Assembly: GCF_032823475.1 (NCBI RefSeq)
Contig: NZ_CP127915.1
Coordinates: forward strand, 310,001-374,000
Reading direction: 5' to 3'
Length of the DNA: 64,000 nt
DNA from: Acinetobacter sp. SAAs474
Lineage (GTDB): Bacteria > Pseudomonadota > Gammaproteobacteria > Pseudomonadales > Moraxellaceae
Part shown: piece after piece, positions 10,106-19,360 of the stretch
How positions within the stretch are numbered: position 1 is the first letter of the stretch
Layout of the letters: every line of letters starts with the position of its first letter
Program-made: the position numbers and the translations under genes
The notes under the pieces: generated by a model
Seen by the model: the letters and a program-made list of their open reading frames with translations, nothing else
Told to the model about the DNA's origin: nothing
Database searches by the model: none

Positions 10106-10131
10106 TGATCAAGATGATAAATATTTGATCA
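10106..10131. promoter_or_regulatory. Inverted repeat upstream of ackA
   Basis: TGATCAA and TTGATCA are separated by 12 bases and end 42 bases before the ackA start. The half-sites resemble a dimeric repressor or activator site. The spacing does not fit the FNR or CRP consensus. The binding protein is unknown. Confidence 0.35.
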
Positions 10132-10173
10132 ACATCAGGGAACCTATTTCAATTAAAATTCGGGTAAAACGAC

Positions 10174-11391
10174 GTGTCTACATCAATCTTAGTTATTAAC
10201 TGCGGTTCATCATCCATTAAATATGCTCTTGTATCGGATCGACGTGAAGACCGCATTTTTGGCCTAGCAGAAAACTTAGGTTCTCCTGAAGCACGCATTA
10301 AAGGAGTTAGTGTCGGGGGTGAACCTTTAGAATTAGCCATTCCAAATGCTGATCATGAAAAAGCATTAGAAACTATTCTAGAACGCCTATCACACTATAA
10401 TCCTCAAGCGATTGGGCATCGTGTTGTCCATGGTGGGACTCTAACTAAAGCAGAATTATTAACACCAGAAATTATTGAACGTATTCGTGAAGCAACACCA
10501 CTTGCGCCACTGCATAATCCGGCACATTTAGTGGGAATTGATGCCACAATGCGCCTATTTCCTGAGTTACCTCAAGTTGCGGTATTTGATACAGCATTCC
10601 ATCAAACCATGCCTGCACATGCATATCGCTATGCAGTACCAAAATTTCTCTATACTGAACATAATGTCCGCCGTTATGGCTTCCATGGCACTAGCCACGC
10701 TTATGTTTCAGACCGTGGTTCTGAAGTTGCAGGCAGTTTCCGTCAAGGTGGATGGTTAACGGCCCATCTCGGTAATGGTAGTTCAACCTGTGCGATTTGG
10801 AATGGTCAAAGTATTGATACTTCTATGGGTCTAACGCCACTTGAAGGTGTTGTCATGGGAACTCGTAGTGGTGATGTTGATCCAAGTATTCATAGTTTCC
10901 TCGCATCAAATCTTGGTTGGGATATTTATAAAATTGATAAAATGCTCAATAGCCAAAGTGGTTTGTTAGGTCTCTCTGATCTATCCAACGATATGCGTAC
11001 ATTGATTGAAGCATCTGAACAAGGCAATGAAGATGCAGCACTTGCAATTGAAGTATTCTGTTATCGTTTAGCAAAATCTTTGGCTGCTTTAAGCTGTGGC
11101 TTACCACGTATCGACGGTTTATTCTTTACTGGTGGAATTGGTGAAAACTCTGCCTATATCCGTGAGAAAACTATTTCTTACCTCCCTCATTTTGGCTTTA
11201 ATTTAAGTCAAGAAAAGAATAATCAACTCAAACGTGGTACCGAAGGTCAAATTGATAATGGGACTGGACCACAAATTTGGGTTATTCCAACCGATGAAGA
11301 AGGCCGTATTGCAAAAGAAACAGAGCATGTAGTTGCAACAGAGGTTGCAGCGACTGTAAAAAAGCTTGAAGCTGAAGCTGTGCTTGTTTAA
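10174..11391 (+). CDS. ackA: Acetate kinase
   Basis: AckA interconverts acetyl phosphate plus ADP and acetate plus ATP in the cytoplasm. The 405-aa protein has the phosphate-binding start [12 protein letters not shown] (residues 5-16), [12 protein letters not shown] with the catalytic His region, [11 protein letters not shown], and [10 protein letters not shown] near the C-terminus. The start codon is GTG at 10174; the residues that follow match the family N-terminus. Pta starts 60 bases downstream on the same strand, so the two form the standard acetate operon. A 26-base inverted repeat lies just upstream and may be a control site. Confidence 0.96.
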   Translation: MSTSILVINCGSSSIKYALVSDRREDRIFGLAENLGSPEARIKGVSVGGEPLELAIPNADHEKALETILERLSHYNPQAIGHRVVHGGTLTKAELLTPEIIERIREATPLAPLHNPAHLVGIDATMRLFPELPQVAVFDTAFHQTMPAHAYRYAVPKFLYTEHNVRRYGFHGTSHAYVSDRGSEVAGSFRQGGWLTAHLGNGSSTCAIWNGQSIDTSMGLTPLEGVVMGTRSGDVDPSIHSFLASNLGWDIYKIDKMLNSQSGLLGLSDLSNDMRTLIEASEQGNEDAALAIEVFCYRLAKSLAALSCGLPRIDGLFFTGGIGENSAYIREKTISYLPHFGFNLSQEKNNQLKRGTEGQIDNGTGPQIWVIPTDEEGRIAKETEHVVATEVAATVKKLEAEAVLV

Positions 11392-11451
11392 AACAAGCAT
11401 TGCTTTTTAACATCAACCTTGGCCATTTTGAACATTATTTAGATTTTATTT

Positions 11452-13587
11452 ATGAAAACAATTTTATTAGTTCCTACCGGTGAAGGTGTCGGTTTAACTT
11501 CAGCATGTTTAGGCTTAATTTATGCTTTAGAATGCCAAGGTGTTAAGGCTGGATTTCTCAAACCTTTTTCACAAGAAGCACATCATACTGATTTAGACCG
11601 TACCACAGTTTTATATTCTCATCTGTTCCAGAATCAAACCGTTGAACCTATTGCTTATGAAACGGTTATTCGTCAACTTAACGATGGTCAGTTAGATGAG
11701 CTATTAGAAGATGCTGTGGCAAAACATCGACAAATTGCCAAATCGCATGACTTAATCATCGTGGGTGGCGTGGTACCAAATAGTCAGGATTCATTTGCAT
11801 CAGAATTAAATGCTGCTTTGGCCAAAGCATTAAATGCTAAAGTCATTATTGTTAGTAATGCAGATATTAAACAACCTTTTGCTACAGCAGACAAAGTTGA
11901 AAATCAATTACGTCAATATCAACGTGAACGTATTGCTGGCGTATTATTTATGCGCACCAAGGGTTTATCAGAAGAAGCTGCTCAGATCCCTGTAACCCTT
12001 GATCCTAGCTTACGTTTAACGGATCATATCGATCAGTTCAGACAACAAATTCAAAAAACACATGCGCATATTGGCTCTATGCAATTACCTATTTTAGGTT
12101 TAGTGCCTTTTAGTAATACATTAAGTGTGCCACGTGTATCCGATCTAGCGGCACAAATTCAAGCCGATTGGATTAATTCAGGTGAAGCGCATCTTCGTCG
12201 CGTACTGCACAGTAGTTTAATCGCATCTAATATTGAATACGAAGTCGATAAGTTTGTTGCTGGTGAACTGATTATTAGCGGTTCTGATCGAATTGATGTG
12301 TTATTGGCTGCGAGCTTGGCCAATAGTCATGGTACACCTTTAGCTGGTTTAGTCTTAACCGAACATCATCAGCCGAACCATAAAATTCTTGAATTTTGTC
12401 AGCCTGCTTTAAAAAATGGCTTACCAATTCTCTATACACCACTCAGTACCTTTGAAACAGCAAAACGATTAGCCAATTTTGGCAACGAAATTCCAATGGA
12501 TGATACTGAACGTGCTGAACAAGTTACACGTTTTGTCTCTAGCCATATTGACCCTGAATGGTTAACACAGCAATTACTGTATGGTCACTATCAGGTTCGT
12601 TTATCACCTTCTGCATTTAGACACGAACTGGTTCAAAAATCAATTGCAGCAAAAAAACGTATTGTACTACCAGAGGGTGATGAACCTCGTACCGTACAAG
12701 CAGCAGCAATTTGTCAATCACGTGGTATTGCACATTGTATTTTATTGGCAAAACCTGATGCTGTATTTGAAGTGGCTAAAGCACGTGGTATTGAACTGCC
12801 AAGCGATCTTGAAATCATCGATCCAGATGTTATTCGTGGTCAATATGTTGAGCCAATGGTTGAGCTTCGCAAAGGTAAATTAAACGCATCACAAGCGTTA
12901 GAGCAACTGCAAGACAGTGTGGTTTTAGGTACCATGATGCTGGCTTTAGATCAAGTCGATGGTTTGGTTTCCGGTGCTGTACATACCACAGCGAATACTG
13001 TGCGTCCAGCATTCCAACTCATTAAGACAGCACCCGAATATTCTCTGGTTTCATCAATTTTCTTTATGTTGCTACCTGATGAAGTCTATGTCTATGGTGA
13101 CTGTGCCATTAATCCAACACCAGATGCAGCCCAACTGGCGGAAATTGCTATCCAATCTGCCGATTCAGCAAAAGCATTCGGTATAGAACCACGTATTGCC
13201 ATGATTTCATATTCAACGGGTACCTCTGGAGCGGGTGCAGATGTTGAAAAAGTGGCTGAAGCAACTCGTATTGCCCAAGAACGTCGTCCAGATTTATTGA
13301 TTGATGGACCATTACAATATGATGCAGCTTCAGTAGAAAGTGTTGGACGTTCAAAAGCACCAAATTCTCAAGTTGCAGGTCGTGCCAATGTATTTATTTT
13401 CCCTGATTTAAATACAGGTAATACCACCTATAAAGCAGTACAACGTGCAGCAAATGTGATTAGTGTTGGACCAATGTTGCAAGGTCTGAATAAACCAGTC
13501 AATGATCTTTCTCGTGGTGCTTTGGTGGACGATATTGTCTTTACTATTGCATTAACCGCAATTCAGGCAGAACAGCAAGCAAATTAA
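11452..13587 (+). CDS. pta: Phosphate acetyltransferase, long three-domain form
   Basis: Pta interconverts acetyl-CoA plus phosphate and acetyl phosphate plus CoA. At 711 aa it is the long form. An N-terminal P-loop/dethiobiotin-synthetase-like domain starts ILLVPTGEGVGLTS, a DRTGG domain follows around residues 215-330, and the catalytic PTA_PTB domain begins near residue 385 (VQKSIAAKKRIVLPEGDEPRT). The catalytic part includes ISYSTGTSGAG and FPDLNTGNTTYKAVQRAA. In enterobacteria the extra domains give allosteric control by pyruvate, PEP and NADH; whether that holds here is inference. It is cotranscribed with ackA and ends in a perfect hairpin terminator. Confidence 0.95.
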   Translation: MKTILLVPTGEGVGLTSACLGLIYALECQGVKAGFLKPFSQEAHHTDLDRTTVLYSHLFQNQTVEPIAYETVIRQLNDGQLDELLEDAVAKHRQIAKSHDLIIVGGVVPNSQDSFASELNAALAKALNAKVIIVSNADIKQPFATADKVENQLRQYQRERIAGVLFMRTKGLSEEAAQIPVTLDPSLRLTDHIDQFRQQIQKTHAHIGSMQLPILGLVPFSNTLSVPRVSDLAAQIQADWINSGEAHLRRVLHSSLIASNIEYEVDKFVAGELIISGSDRIDVLLAASLANSHGTPLAGLVLTEHHQPNHKILEFCQPALKNGLPILYTPLSTFETAKRLANFGNEIPMDDTERAEQVTRFVSSHIDPEWLTQQLLYGHYQVRLSPSAFRHELVQKSIAAKKRIVLPEGDEPRTVQAAAICQSRGIAHCILLAKPDAVFEVAKARGIELPSDLEIIDPDVIRGQYVEPMVELRKGKLNASQALEQLQDSVVLGTMMLALDQVDGLVSGAVHTTANTVRPAFQLIKTAPEYSLVSSIFFMLLPDEVYVYGDCAINPTPDAAQLAEIAIQSADSAKAFGIEPRIAMISYSTGTSGAGADVEKVAEATRIAQERRPDLLIDGPLQYDAASVESVGRSKAPNSQVAGRANVFIFPDLNTGNTTYKAVQRAANVISVGPMLQGLNKPVNDLSRGALVDDIVFTIALTAIQAEQQAN

Positions 13588-13598
13588 GTTTTTCAGCA

Positions 13599-13631
13599 CC
13601 ACTCAATTCTAGAATTGAGTGGTATTTTTTT
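13599..13631 (+). terminator. Intrinsic terminator after pta
   Basis: A perfect 12-base palindrome (CCACTCAATTCT with its complement) is followed by TATTTTTTT, 12 bases after the pta stop codon. Confidence 0.92.
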
Positions 13632-13796
13632 CATCATTGATCCGCTATTCTTTATCACAGCAGTATCCAGCAACGACAATAAAACATTCTAATCAATAAA
13701 AAAACAACCAGATCATATGATATCAAATCAATTCAATATCCACAGTACACCTATCCTGATTACACTTTATGCATCTGCAATCTAAGTAGCATGTGT

Positions 13797-14738
13797 CTAA
13801 TACATTTTTTTTAAATCTTTCAGCATACAAATACCGCAGCTATTATGCCCTGTATTTCCGATACGCTGATCGAGTAGTTTAAAGCCATATGCCTGATATA
13901 AACCAAGTGCAGCACTTAATTCATGTAAGGTTTCTAAATAGCAGTAGTGATATCCCCATGCACTCGCCTGATCAAGTGCAAATTGTATTAAACGACGTCC
14001 TATTCCTAAACCCGTGATATCACGATCAATATAAAGCTTTTGTAATTCAACATAAGCAGAAGAAGCACCTTGCAAGGGCGCCAAACCCACCCCACCCTTA
14101 ACCTGTCCTTGTACTTCGATGACCCAATAGCCTGCCCGAGGGATTGCATAGATTTCACTTAAACATTCAAGGCCAGGATCATTTAAACTTACCCCCTCTA
14201 AATGATCAATTTGATGATCACGAAAACTCTGACGAATGACTTCAGCAATTGCGAGATTATCTTGTGCTTGAATAGGTCGAATCTGTATTGCCATTTCTCG
14301 ATGTTGACGTGCATATTTTAAAGCTTTTGCCAATTGTATAGCGGTATCTTTAAATTGATCACGCTGCATCGGTGAACAAAATGCCAACGCATCTAAAGTA
14401 AATTGATTCGCATCTCGATGAAGATTACTTAATATGGCCTGACCATGTGCTGTTAGACTAAATTTAACCGTTCTGGCATCATCCAGAGACACTTGACGTT
14501 GAATAAGATCTGCATACTGTAAAGATTTTAAGGTCCGACTCATACTTGATTTTTCGACACATAATTTTTGTGCTAACGTCGTCACCCCCAAACCCTCTGG
14601 TGCCAAATCTAATTCAATAAGAATATGACTCTGTAAGGGTGATAAATCATGACCACAAGTGGTTCGATTTAACATGCCAAGCTCTCGTACCATCTCTCTT
14701 AATGTTGCTCGAAATAATTCAACCTCTTCTAGTTGCAT
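13797..14738 (-). CDS. MarR regulator fused to a GNAT acetyltransferase
   Basis: A 313-aa two-domain protein. Residues 1-145 are a MarR-type winged helix (LSPLQSHILIELDL, then KSSMSRTLKSLQYADLIQRQ as recognition helix and wing with DDARTVKFSLT). Residues 150-313 are a GNAT fold (IRPIQAQDNLAIAEVIRQSF, VELQKLYIDRDITGLGIGRRLIQFALDQA, which holds the acetyl-CoA binding loop). The ATG at 14738 has GAGG 7 bases upstream. Such fusions occur in several proteobacteria, and the ligand or acetylation target is generally unknown. A palindrome 28 bases upstream may be its own operator. The gene is divergent from fumarase. Confidence 0.9.
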   Translation of the reverse strand: MQLEEVELFRATLREMVRELGMLNRTTCGHDLSPLQSHILIELDLAPEGLGVTTLAQKLCVEKSSMSRTLKSLQYADLIQRQVSLDDARTVKFSLTAHGQAILSNLHRDANQFTLDALAFCSPMQRDQFKDTAIQLAKALKYARQHREMAIQIRPIQAQDNLAIAEVIRQSFRDHQIDHLEGVSLNDPGLECLSEIYAIPRAGYWVIEVQGQVKGGVGLAPLQGASSAYVELQKLYIDRDITGLGIGRRLIQFALDQASAWGYHYCYLETLHELSAALGLYQAYGFKLLDQRIGNTGHNSCGICMLKDLKKMY

Positions 14739-14765
14739 TCTGTTACCTCAATGATGATTGCATAT

Positions 14766-14786
14766 TTAGTTAACATTGTTAACCAA
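14766..14786. promoter_or_regulatory. Candidate MarR operator
   Basis: Half-sites TTAGTTAAC and GTTAACCAA form an inverted repeat with one mismatch around a 3-base centre. The site starts 28 bases upstream of the MarR-GNAT start codon. This size and position fit a MarR dimer site and autoregulation; function is inferred. Confidence 0.6.
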
Positions 14787-14993
14787 AAACTCGCATAAAT
14801 CTATACCACGCTAAATAACTTTAGTTTAAATTAATCATCACATTAGAAAATTTCATCTTTAAAATTATTTAAATCATTTGACCAACTGATTTGATTAAAC
14901 TTTTCGGCAAAGTGTGGTTAAAACACCCACAAAAGTAGCTTTTTATCTTATAATTTAGCCCGCTAGCTAACAGCCCGCTCAAGAGATTTTGAT

Positions 14994-16517
14994 ATGACAA
15001 CTATTATCAAGCAAGATGACTTGATCACATCAGTAAAAGATGCGCTTCAGTTCATTTCATACTATCACCCACAAGACTTCATCCAAGCCATGAGTCGTGC
15101 GTATGACCGTGAAGAAAACAAAGCGGCAAAAGATGCCATTGCACAAATTCTCATCAACTCTCGTATGTGTGCAGAAGGCCATCGTCCAATCTGCCAAGAT
15201 ACAGGGATTGTTAACGTATTTGTTGAAATCGGGATGGATGTTAAATTTGATTTAACCATGAGTCTTGACGATGCAATTAATGAAGGTGTTCGTCAAGGCT
15301 ATTTAGAAAATAGCAATGTGTTACGTGCATCTGTACTTGCTGATCCTGCATTTGGTCGTAAAAACACCAAAGATAATACGCCTGCTGTAATTTATCATAA
15401 ACTTGTGCCAGGCAATAAAGTCGATATTACCGTTGCAGCCAAAGGTGGCGGTTCAGAAAACAAATCTAAATTAGCCATGCTTAATCCATCTGACTCTATT
15501 GTCGACTGGGTACTTAAAACTGTGCCAACCATGGGTGCTGGCTGGTGTCCACCAGGTATGCTGGGAATTGGGATCGGTGGTACTGCCGAAAAAGCCATGA
15601 TGCTTGCTAAAGAAGCGCTCATGGAAGAACTCAATATGGACGAATTATTACGCCGTGGTCCACAAAATAAACTCGAAGAACTACGTATTGAAATCTTTGA
15701 AAAAGTGAATGCTTTAGGGATTGGTGCACAAGGTTTAGGTGGTTTAACAACCGTTCTTGATATTAAAATTAAAGACTATCCATGCCATGCTGCAGGTAAA
15801 CCTGTCGGCATGATTCCAAACTGTGCCGCAACTCGTCATGCTCACTTCCAATTAGATGGTTCTGGTGTTGCGCATATTCAAGCACCTAAACTTGAAGACT
15901 ATCCAAGCGTGACTTGGGATTCATCTTCTTCTAAACGTGTCGATCTCGATAATATCACACAAGAAGAAATGAACTCATGGAAACCAGGCGATACTTTATT
16001 ACTGAATGGTACTATTTATACTGGTCGTGATGCTGCACATAAACGCATGGTTGACATGCTCAATAAAGGTGAACAACTTCCTGTAGATTTAAAAGGGAAG
16101 TTTATTTATTACGTTGGCCCTGTCGATCCAGTCGGTGATGAAGTGGTTGGTCCTGCTGGTCCAACAACAGCAACACGTATGGATAAATTTACACGTCAAG
16201 TCCTTGAAGCAACTGGCTTATATGGCATGATTGGTAAAGCAGACCGTGGTCCTGCTGCTGTTGAAGCAATTAAAGACAATAAAGCCACTTACTTAATGGC
16301 TGTTGGTGGTGCTGCATATTTGGTATCCAAAGCAATCCGTGAAGCAGAAGTTGTTGCTTTTGCTGATTTAGGAATGGAAGCCATCTATAAATTTGTCGTA
16401 AAAGATATGCCTGTTTCTGTAGCTGTAGATGTCAATGGCACATCAATCCATGCGATTGCACCTAAAATCTGGCAAGCAAAAATTGGGAAAATTCCTGTAG
16501 TAGATGCTGCAAAATAA
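14994..16517 (+). CDS. Class I (iron-sulfur) fumarate hydratase
   Basis: This enzyme hydrates fumarate to malate in the TCA cycle. The 507-aa chain carries both the alpha and beta parts of class I fumarases. Candidate cluster ligands include Cys59 or Cys67 in MCAEGHRPICQDTG and the cysteine in GWCPPGMLGIGIGG. The substrate-binding IPNCAATRHAHFQLDG segment follows. The C-terminal half shows PVDPVGDEVVGPAGPTTATRMD, typical of the beta part. The ATG at 14994 has an AAGAGA site upstream. Class I enzymes are oxygen-sensitive, so a class II FumC probably exists elsewhere. It is shorter than E. coli FumA (548 aa). A hairpin terminator follows. Confidence 0.93.
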   Translation: MTTIIKQDDLITSVKDALQFISYYHPQDFIQAMSRAYDREENKAAKDAIAQILINSRMCAEGHRPICQDTGIVNVFVEIGMDVKFDLTMSLDDAINEGVRQGYLENSNVLRASVLADPAFGRKNTKDNTPAVIYHKLVPGNKVDITVAAKGGGSENKSKLAMLNPSDSIVDWVLKTVPTMGAGWCPPGMLGIGIGGTAEKAMMLAKEALMEELNMDELLRRGPQNKLEELRIEIFEKVNALGIGAQGLGGLTTVLDIKIKDYPCHAAGKPVGMIPNCAATRHAHFQLDGSGVAHIQAPKLEDYPSVTWDSSSSKRVDLDNITQEEMNSWKPGDTLLLNGTIYTGRDAAHKRMVDMLNKGEQLPVDLKGKFIYYVGPVDPVGDEVVGPAGPTTATRMDKFTRQVLEATGLYGMIGKADRGPAAVEAIKDNKATYLMAVGGAAYLVSKAIREAEVVAFADLGMEAIYKFVVKDMPVSVAVDVNGTSIHAIAPKIWQAKIGKIPVVDAAK

Positions 16518-16544
16518 CAACATTATGCTTACATTAAACTTAAA

Positions 16545-16572
16545 AAGCACTCTATGATTAGGGTGCTTTTTT
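16545..16572 (+). terminator. Intrinsic terminator after fumarase
   Basis: Arms AAGCACTCT and AGGGTGCTT pair with one mismatch and are followed by six T, 27 bases past the stop codon. Confidence 0.85.
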
Positions 16573-16587
16573 ATTGGAATATAACGC

Positions 16588-17118
16588 ATGAATTTTATAA
16601 AAAAATTTGGGATATCAACACTACTACTATCTCCAATGATGCTATATGCAGCAGCACCGACTCAGCAACAGATTACTCAGTTGATGGACATTACCCATGT
16701 TGATCAAATCAGTCAAAAAACAATTCAGCAATTACGACCGGTATTTCAACAACAAGCCGATGGAATCGTAAAAAACTATGTTAAAAAAACAGAACTCAAT
16801 CATCAAGAACAACAGATTGCCAATGAGATCGCTGAAAAACTCTATCAAAACGCCATACGTTCCATGGACTGGAAAAAACTACAGCCTATTTTAGAAACGG
16901 TTTATCGTGAAGTTTTTGATGCAAAAGAGATTCAGGCACAAATCAATTTTTACTCAACCCCTGAAGGTCAATCGATTCTGCAAAAATCACCTTTATTGGC
17001 ACAAAAAACGCTTGAACTGATGAATACCCAGCTCATGCAATCCATGCAAAGCTCTGAAGCAGAATTTGCCGAAATTAATCAAAAGTTAGCAGCGCTCAAA
17101 CCTATTCAATCAAAATAA
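16588..17118 (+). CDS. DUF2059 domain-containing exported protein
   Basis: A 176-aa protein with an N-terminal signal peptide (MNFIKKFGISTLLLSPMMLY, cleavage near AAA at about 23) and a mostly helical, glutamine-rich body. The segment ETVYREVFDAKEIQAQINFY with the following TPEGQSIL is typical of DUF2059. Members are periplasmic or exported and have no established function. It starts 15 bases after the fumarase terminator and is convergent with clpX, with a shared bidirectional terminator between them. The assignment to the family rests on recognised motifs only. Confidence 0.85.
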   Translation: MNFIKKFGISTLLLSPMMLYAAAPTQQQITQLMDITHVDQISQKTIQQLRPVFQQQADGIVKNYVKKTELNHQEQQIANEIAEKLYQNAIRSMDWKKLQPILETVYREVFDAKEIQAQINFYSTPEGQSILQKSPLLAQKTLELMNTQLMQSMQSSEAEFAEINQKLAALKPIQSK

Positions 17119-17132
17119 TCGACTCATCATAA

Positions 17133-17168
17133 AAAATGCGCAAAAAGCATTGGCTTTTTACGCATTTT
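17133..17168. terminator. Bidirectional terminator between the DUF2059 gene and clpX
   Basis: Arms with AAAATGCG and AAAAAGC pair with GCTTTTT and CGCATTTT with one central mismatch around ATTG. The A and T runs allow termination in both directions. Confidence 0.88.
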
Positions 17169-17219
17169 CTTAAACATCATTGATGCTATTGCAGCAGCAT
17201 AGTAACAGTGAATATAGGT

Positions 17220-18530
17220 TTAAGCAGTTTTTGAATCCAGTACTTTAAGATCAACTTTATCTACTTGAGGCTGCTCAGCTTTCACTTGGCGCTGTGGTTG
17301 AAACTCTGGTTTAGCATTTGCGTTAATCACCGCTTCAGTGACCACAACTGTACCAACATCTGTACGACTTGGTAAATCATACATGGTTTCAAGCAGAGCA
17401 TTTTCCAAGATTGAACGTAAACCACGTGCGCCAGTATTGCGCTCTAATGCTTTTTTTGCAACCGCACGTAACGCAGTATCTTCAAAGATCAAGTCAACAT
17501 TTTCCATATCAAATAGATATTCATATTGACGTGTTAAAGCATTTTTAGGCTCAGTCAAAATCTGCATTAATGCAGATTCATCCAACTCTTCTAAAGTTGC
17601 AATGACGGGTAAACGACCAATAAATTCTGGAATTAAACCAAACTTAACCAAATCAGTCGCTTCTACTTGACTAAATAATTCAGACAGTTTTTTACTCTCA
17701 TCCTTATTACGAACATCTGCAGTAAAACCGATACCACCTTTCTCTTGACGTTGCTGAACAATTTTCTCTAAACCAGAAAATGCCCCACCACAAATAAATA
17801 AGATATTCGAAGTATCAATTTGAATAAACTCTTGCTGAGGATGCTTACGTCCACCTTGTGGTGGAATAGAAGCCACAGTACCTTCAATCATTTTAAGTAA
17901 TGCTTGTTGAACGCCTTCACCAGAAACATCACGTGTAATAGAAGGATTCTCTGATTTCCGTGTGATTTTATCAATCTCATCAATATAGATAATGCCTTTT
18001 TGTGCTTTATCTACATCATAATCTGCTTTTTGCAATAGTTTCTGTACAATATTTTCAACATCTTCACCCACATAACCTGCTTCGGTTAATGTGGTTGCAT
18101 CTGCCATTGCAAAAGGTACATCAAGTAAACGTGCCAAGGTTTGTGCCAATAACGTTTTACCTGAGCCCGTTGGCCCAACCAATAAAATATTGCTTTTGGC
18201 AATTTCAATGGCATCATCGTTTTTATGACCATCATGGCTGACTTTTAAGCGCTTATAATGGTTATATACTGCAACTGATAATGTTTTCTTTGCAACATCC
18301 TGACCAATCACATATTGATCGAGTGCAGCACGGATTTCATGTGGTTTCGGTAAAGGTTTACTTGCCCATTCACCAGCGTCCACTTGCTGGCTGGTTTGCA
18401 CTAAATCTAAGCATACGTCCACACATTCATTGCAGATATATGCGTCCTCACCTGCAATCAGTTTCCCGACTTCAGACTGCGTTTTACCGCAAAATGAACA
18501 ATGCTTTTGTCCTTGAGGATGTTCGGACAT
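17220..18530 (-). CDS. clpX: ATP-dependent Clp protease ATP-binding subunit ClpX
   Basis: ClpX is the AAA+ unfoldase that recognises tagged substrates and feeds them to ClpP. The 436-aa protein has the four-cysteine zinc-binding domain (C11, C14, C33, C36), the Walker A motif GPTGSGKT at 119-126, Walker [11 protein letters not shown], the pore loop GYVGEDV, and the ClpP-contacting GGIGF loop. The C-terminal small domain includes [12 protein letters not shown]. It lies 22 bases downstream of clpP on the same strand, after tig, which is the conserved tig-clpP-clpX order. The C-terminal tail after residue 410 is variable. Confidence 0.98.
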   Translation of the reverse strand: MSEHPQGQKHCSFCGKTQSEVGKLIAGEDAYICNECVDVCLDLVQTSQQVDAGEWASKPLPKPHEIRAALDQYVIGQDVAKKTLSVAVYNHYKRLKVSHDGHKNDDAIEIAKSNILLVGPTGSGKTLLAQTLARLLDVPFAMADATTLTEAGYVGEDVENIVQKLLQKADYDVDKAQKGIIYIDEIDKITRKSENPSITRDVSGEGVQQALLKMIEGTVASIPPQGGRKHPQQEFIQIDTSNILFICGGAFSGLEKIVQQRQEKGGIGFTADVRNKDESKKLSELFSQVEATDLVKFGLIPEFIGRLPVIATLEELDESALMQILTEPKNALTRQYEYLFDMENVDLIFEDTALRAVAKKALERNTGARGLRSILENALLETMYDLPSRTDVGTVVVTEAVINANAKPEFQPQRQVKAEQPQVDKVDLKVLDSKTA

Positions 18531-18552
18531 ATTGACTCCAATACTAATGTTT

Positions 18553-19164
18553 TTAAATGGATGGACGTTTAGTTAATACTTCATCGACTAAACCATAATC
18601 TTTTGCTTGTTGAGCCGTCATAAAATTATCACGATCAGTGTCTTTGGCAACTTGTTCGTAATCCTGACCACTATGTTCTGCCATGAGTCGATTTAAACGT
18701 TCTTTAATAAATAAAATTTCACGTGCATGAATTTCAATATCAGAAGCTTGACCACGGAAACCACCTAAAGGTTGATGAATCATAACTCTTGCATTTTCAA
18801 GACAATAGCGTTTACCTTTTGCACCAGCATTTAATAAAAATGCACCCATCGATGCTGCTTGCCCCATACAGTAGGTCACAACATCAGGTTTAATAAACTG
18901 CATAGTATCGTAAATTGCCATACCCGCTGTTACGGATCCACCCGGAGAATTAATATATAAATGAATATCTTTTTCTGGATTTTCAGCTTCTAGAAATAAT
19001 AACTGTGCCACAATTAAATTGGCCATATTATCTTCTACTTCACCAGTAAGAAAGATCACGCGCTCGCGTAAAAGGCGTGAATAAATATCAAAAGAACGTT
19101 CACCACGAGAAGATTGCTCTACAACGACTGGTACTAAAGCGTTTTCAATTGTTGGAACATACAT
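18553..19164 (-). CDS. clpP: ATP-dependent Clp protease proteolytic subunit ClpP
   Basis: ClpP is the serine peptidase that forms the two-ring degradation chamber. The 203-aa protein shows the catalytic triad: S105 in [11 protein letters not shown]130 in MIHQPLGG, and D179 in DTDRDNF. The ATG at 19164 gives the usual short N-terminus, which may be processed. It lies between tig, from which a terminator separates it, and clpX. The 196-base gap after tig leaves room for its own promoter. Confidence 0.98.
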   Translation of the reverse strand: MYVPTIENALVPVVVEQSSRGERSFDIYSRLLRERVIFLTGEVEDNMANLIVAQLLFLEAENPEKDIHLYINSPGGSVTAGMAIYDTMQFIKPDVVTYCMGQAASMGAFLLNAGAKGKRYCLENARVMIHQPLGGFRGQASDIEIHAREILFIKERLNRLMAEHSGQDYEQVAKDTDRDNFMTAQQAKDYGLVDEVLTKRPSI

Positions 19165-19314
19165 AGGTTTATTTATTCCTAAAATTTATTGTGCGTTAAC
19201 TCATGAGCACAATATGAGGGATAATGATTAAAATTGCAAAAGATTCCCACATAAATCAGCGATATTTTTATATATGCTTTGTGAACCAGAACGCGATAAA
19301 CTGGCGTATCAAAG

Positions 19315-19346
19315 AATAAAAATGGCGCTTAAAAGCGCCATTTTTT
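19315..19346 (-). terminator. Intrinsic terminator after tig
   Basis: Perfect arms ATGGCGCTT and AAGCGCCAT are flanked by A and T runs. On the minus strand the stem is followed by TTTTATTC. It sits just past the tig stop codon, so clpP is likely transcribed separately or by read-through. Confidence 0.9.
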
Positions 19347-19360
19347 AGACCAACTGCACA

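Larger units (their letters stand above)
9538..10173. other. Long AT-rich intergenic region between proA and ackA
   Basis: It contains a hairpin just after proA (9554-9584) and then very AT-rich DNA from about 9780 to 10030. Next comes a short inverted repeat CTCCTA/TAGGAG near 10050-10075, and the palindrome at 10106-10131. A 68-codon hydrophobic frame at 9634-9840 has no ribosome site and is not called. The downstream half is probably the ackA-pta promoter and leader. Confidence 0.5.

Noticed and set aside
10106..10131. FNR or CRP site before ackA
   Set aside because: The half-sites are 12 bases apart, while FNR sites need 4 and CRP sites 6 between conserved cores.
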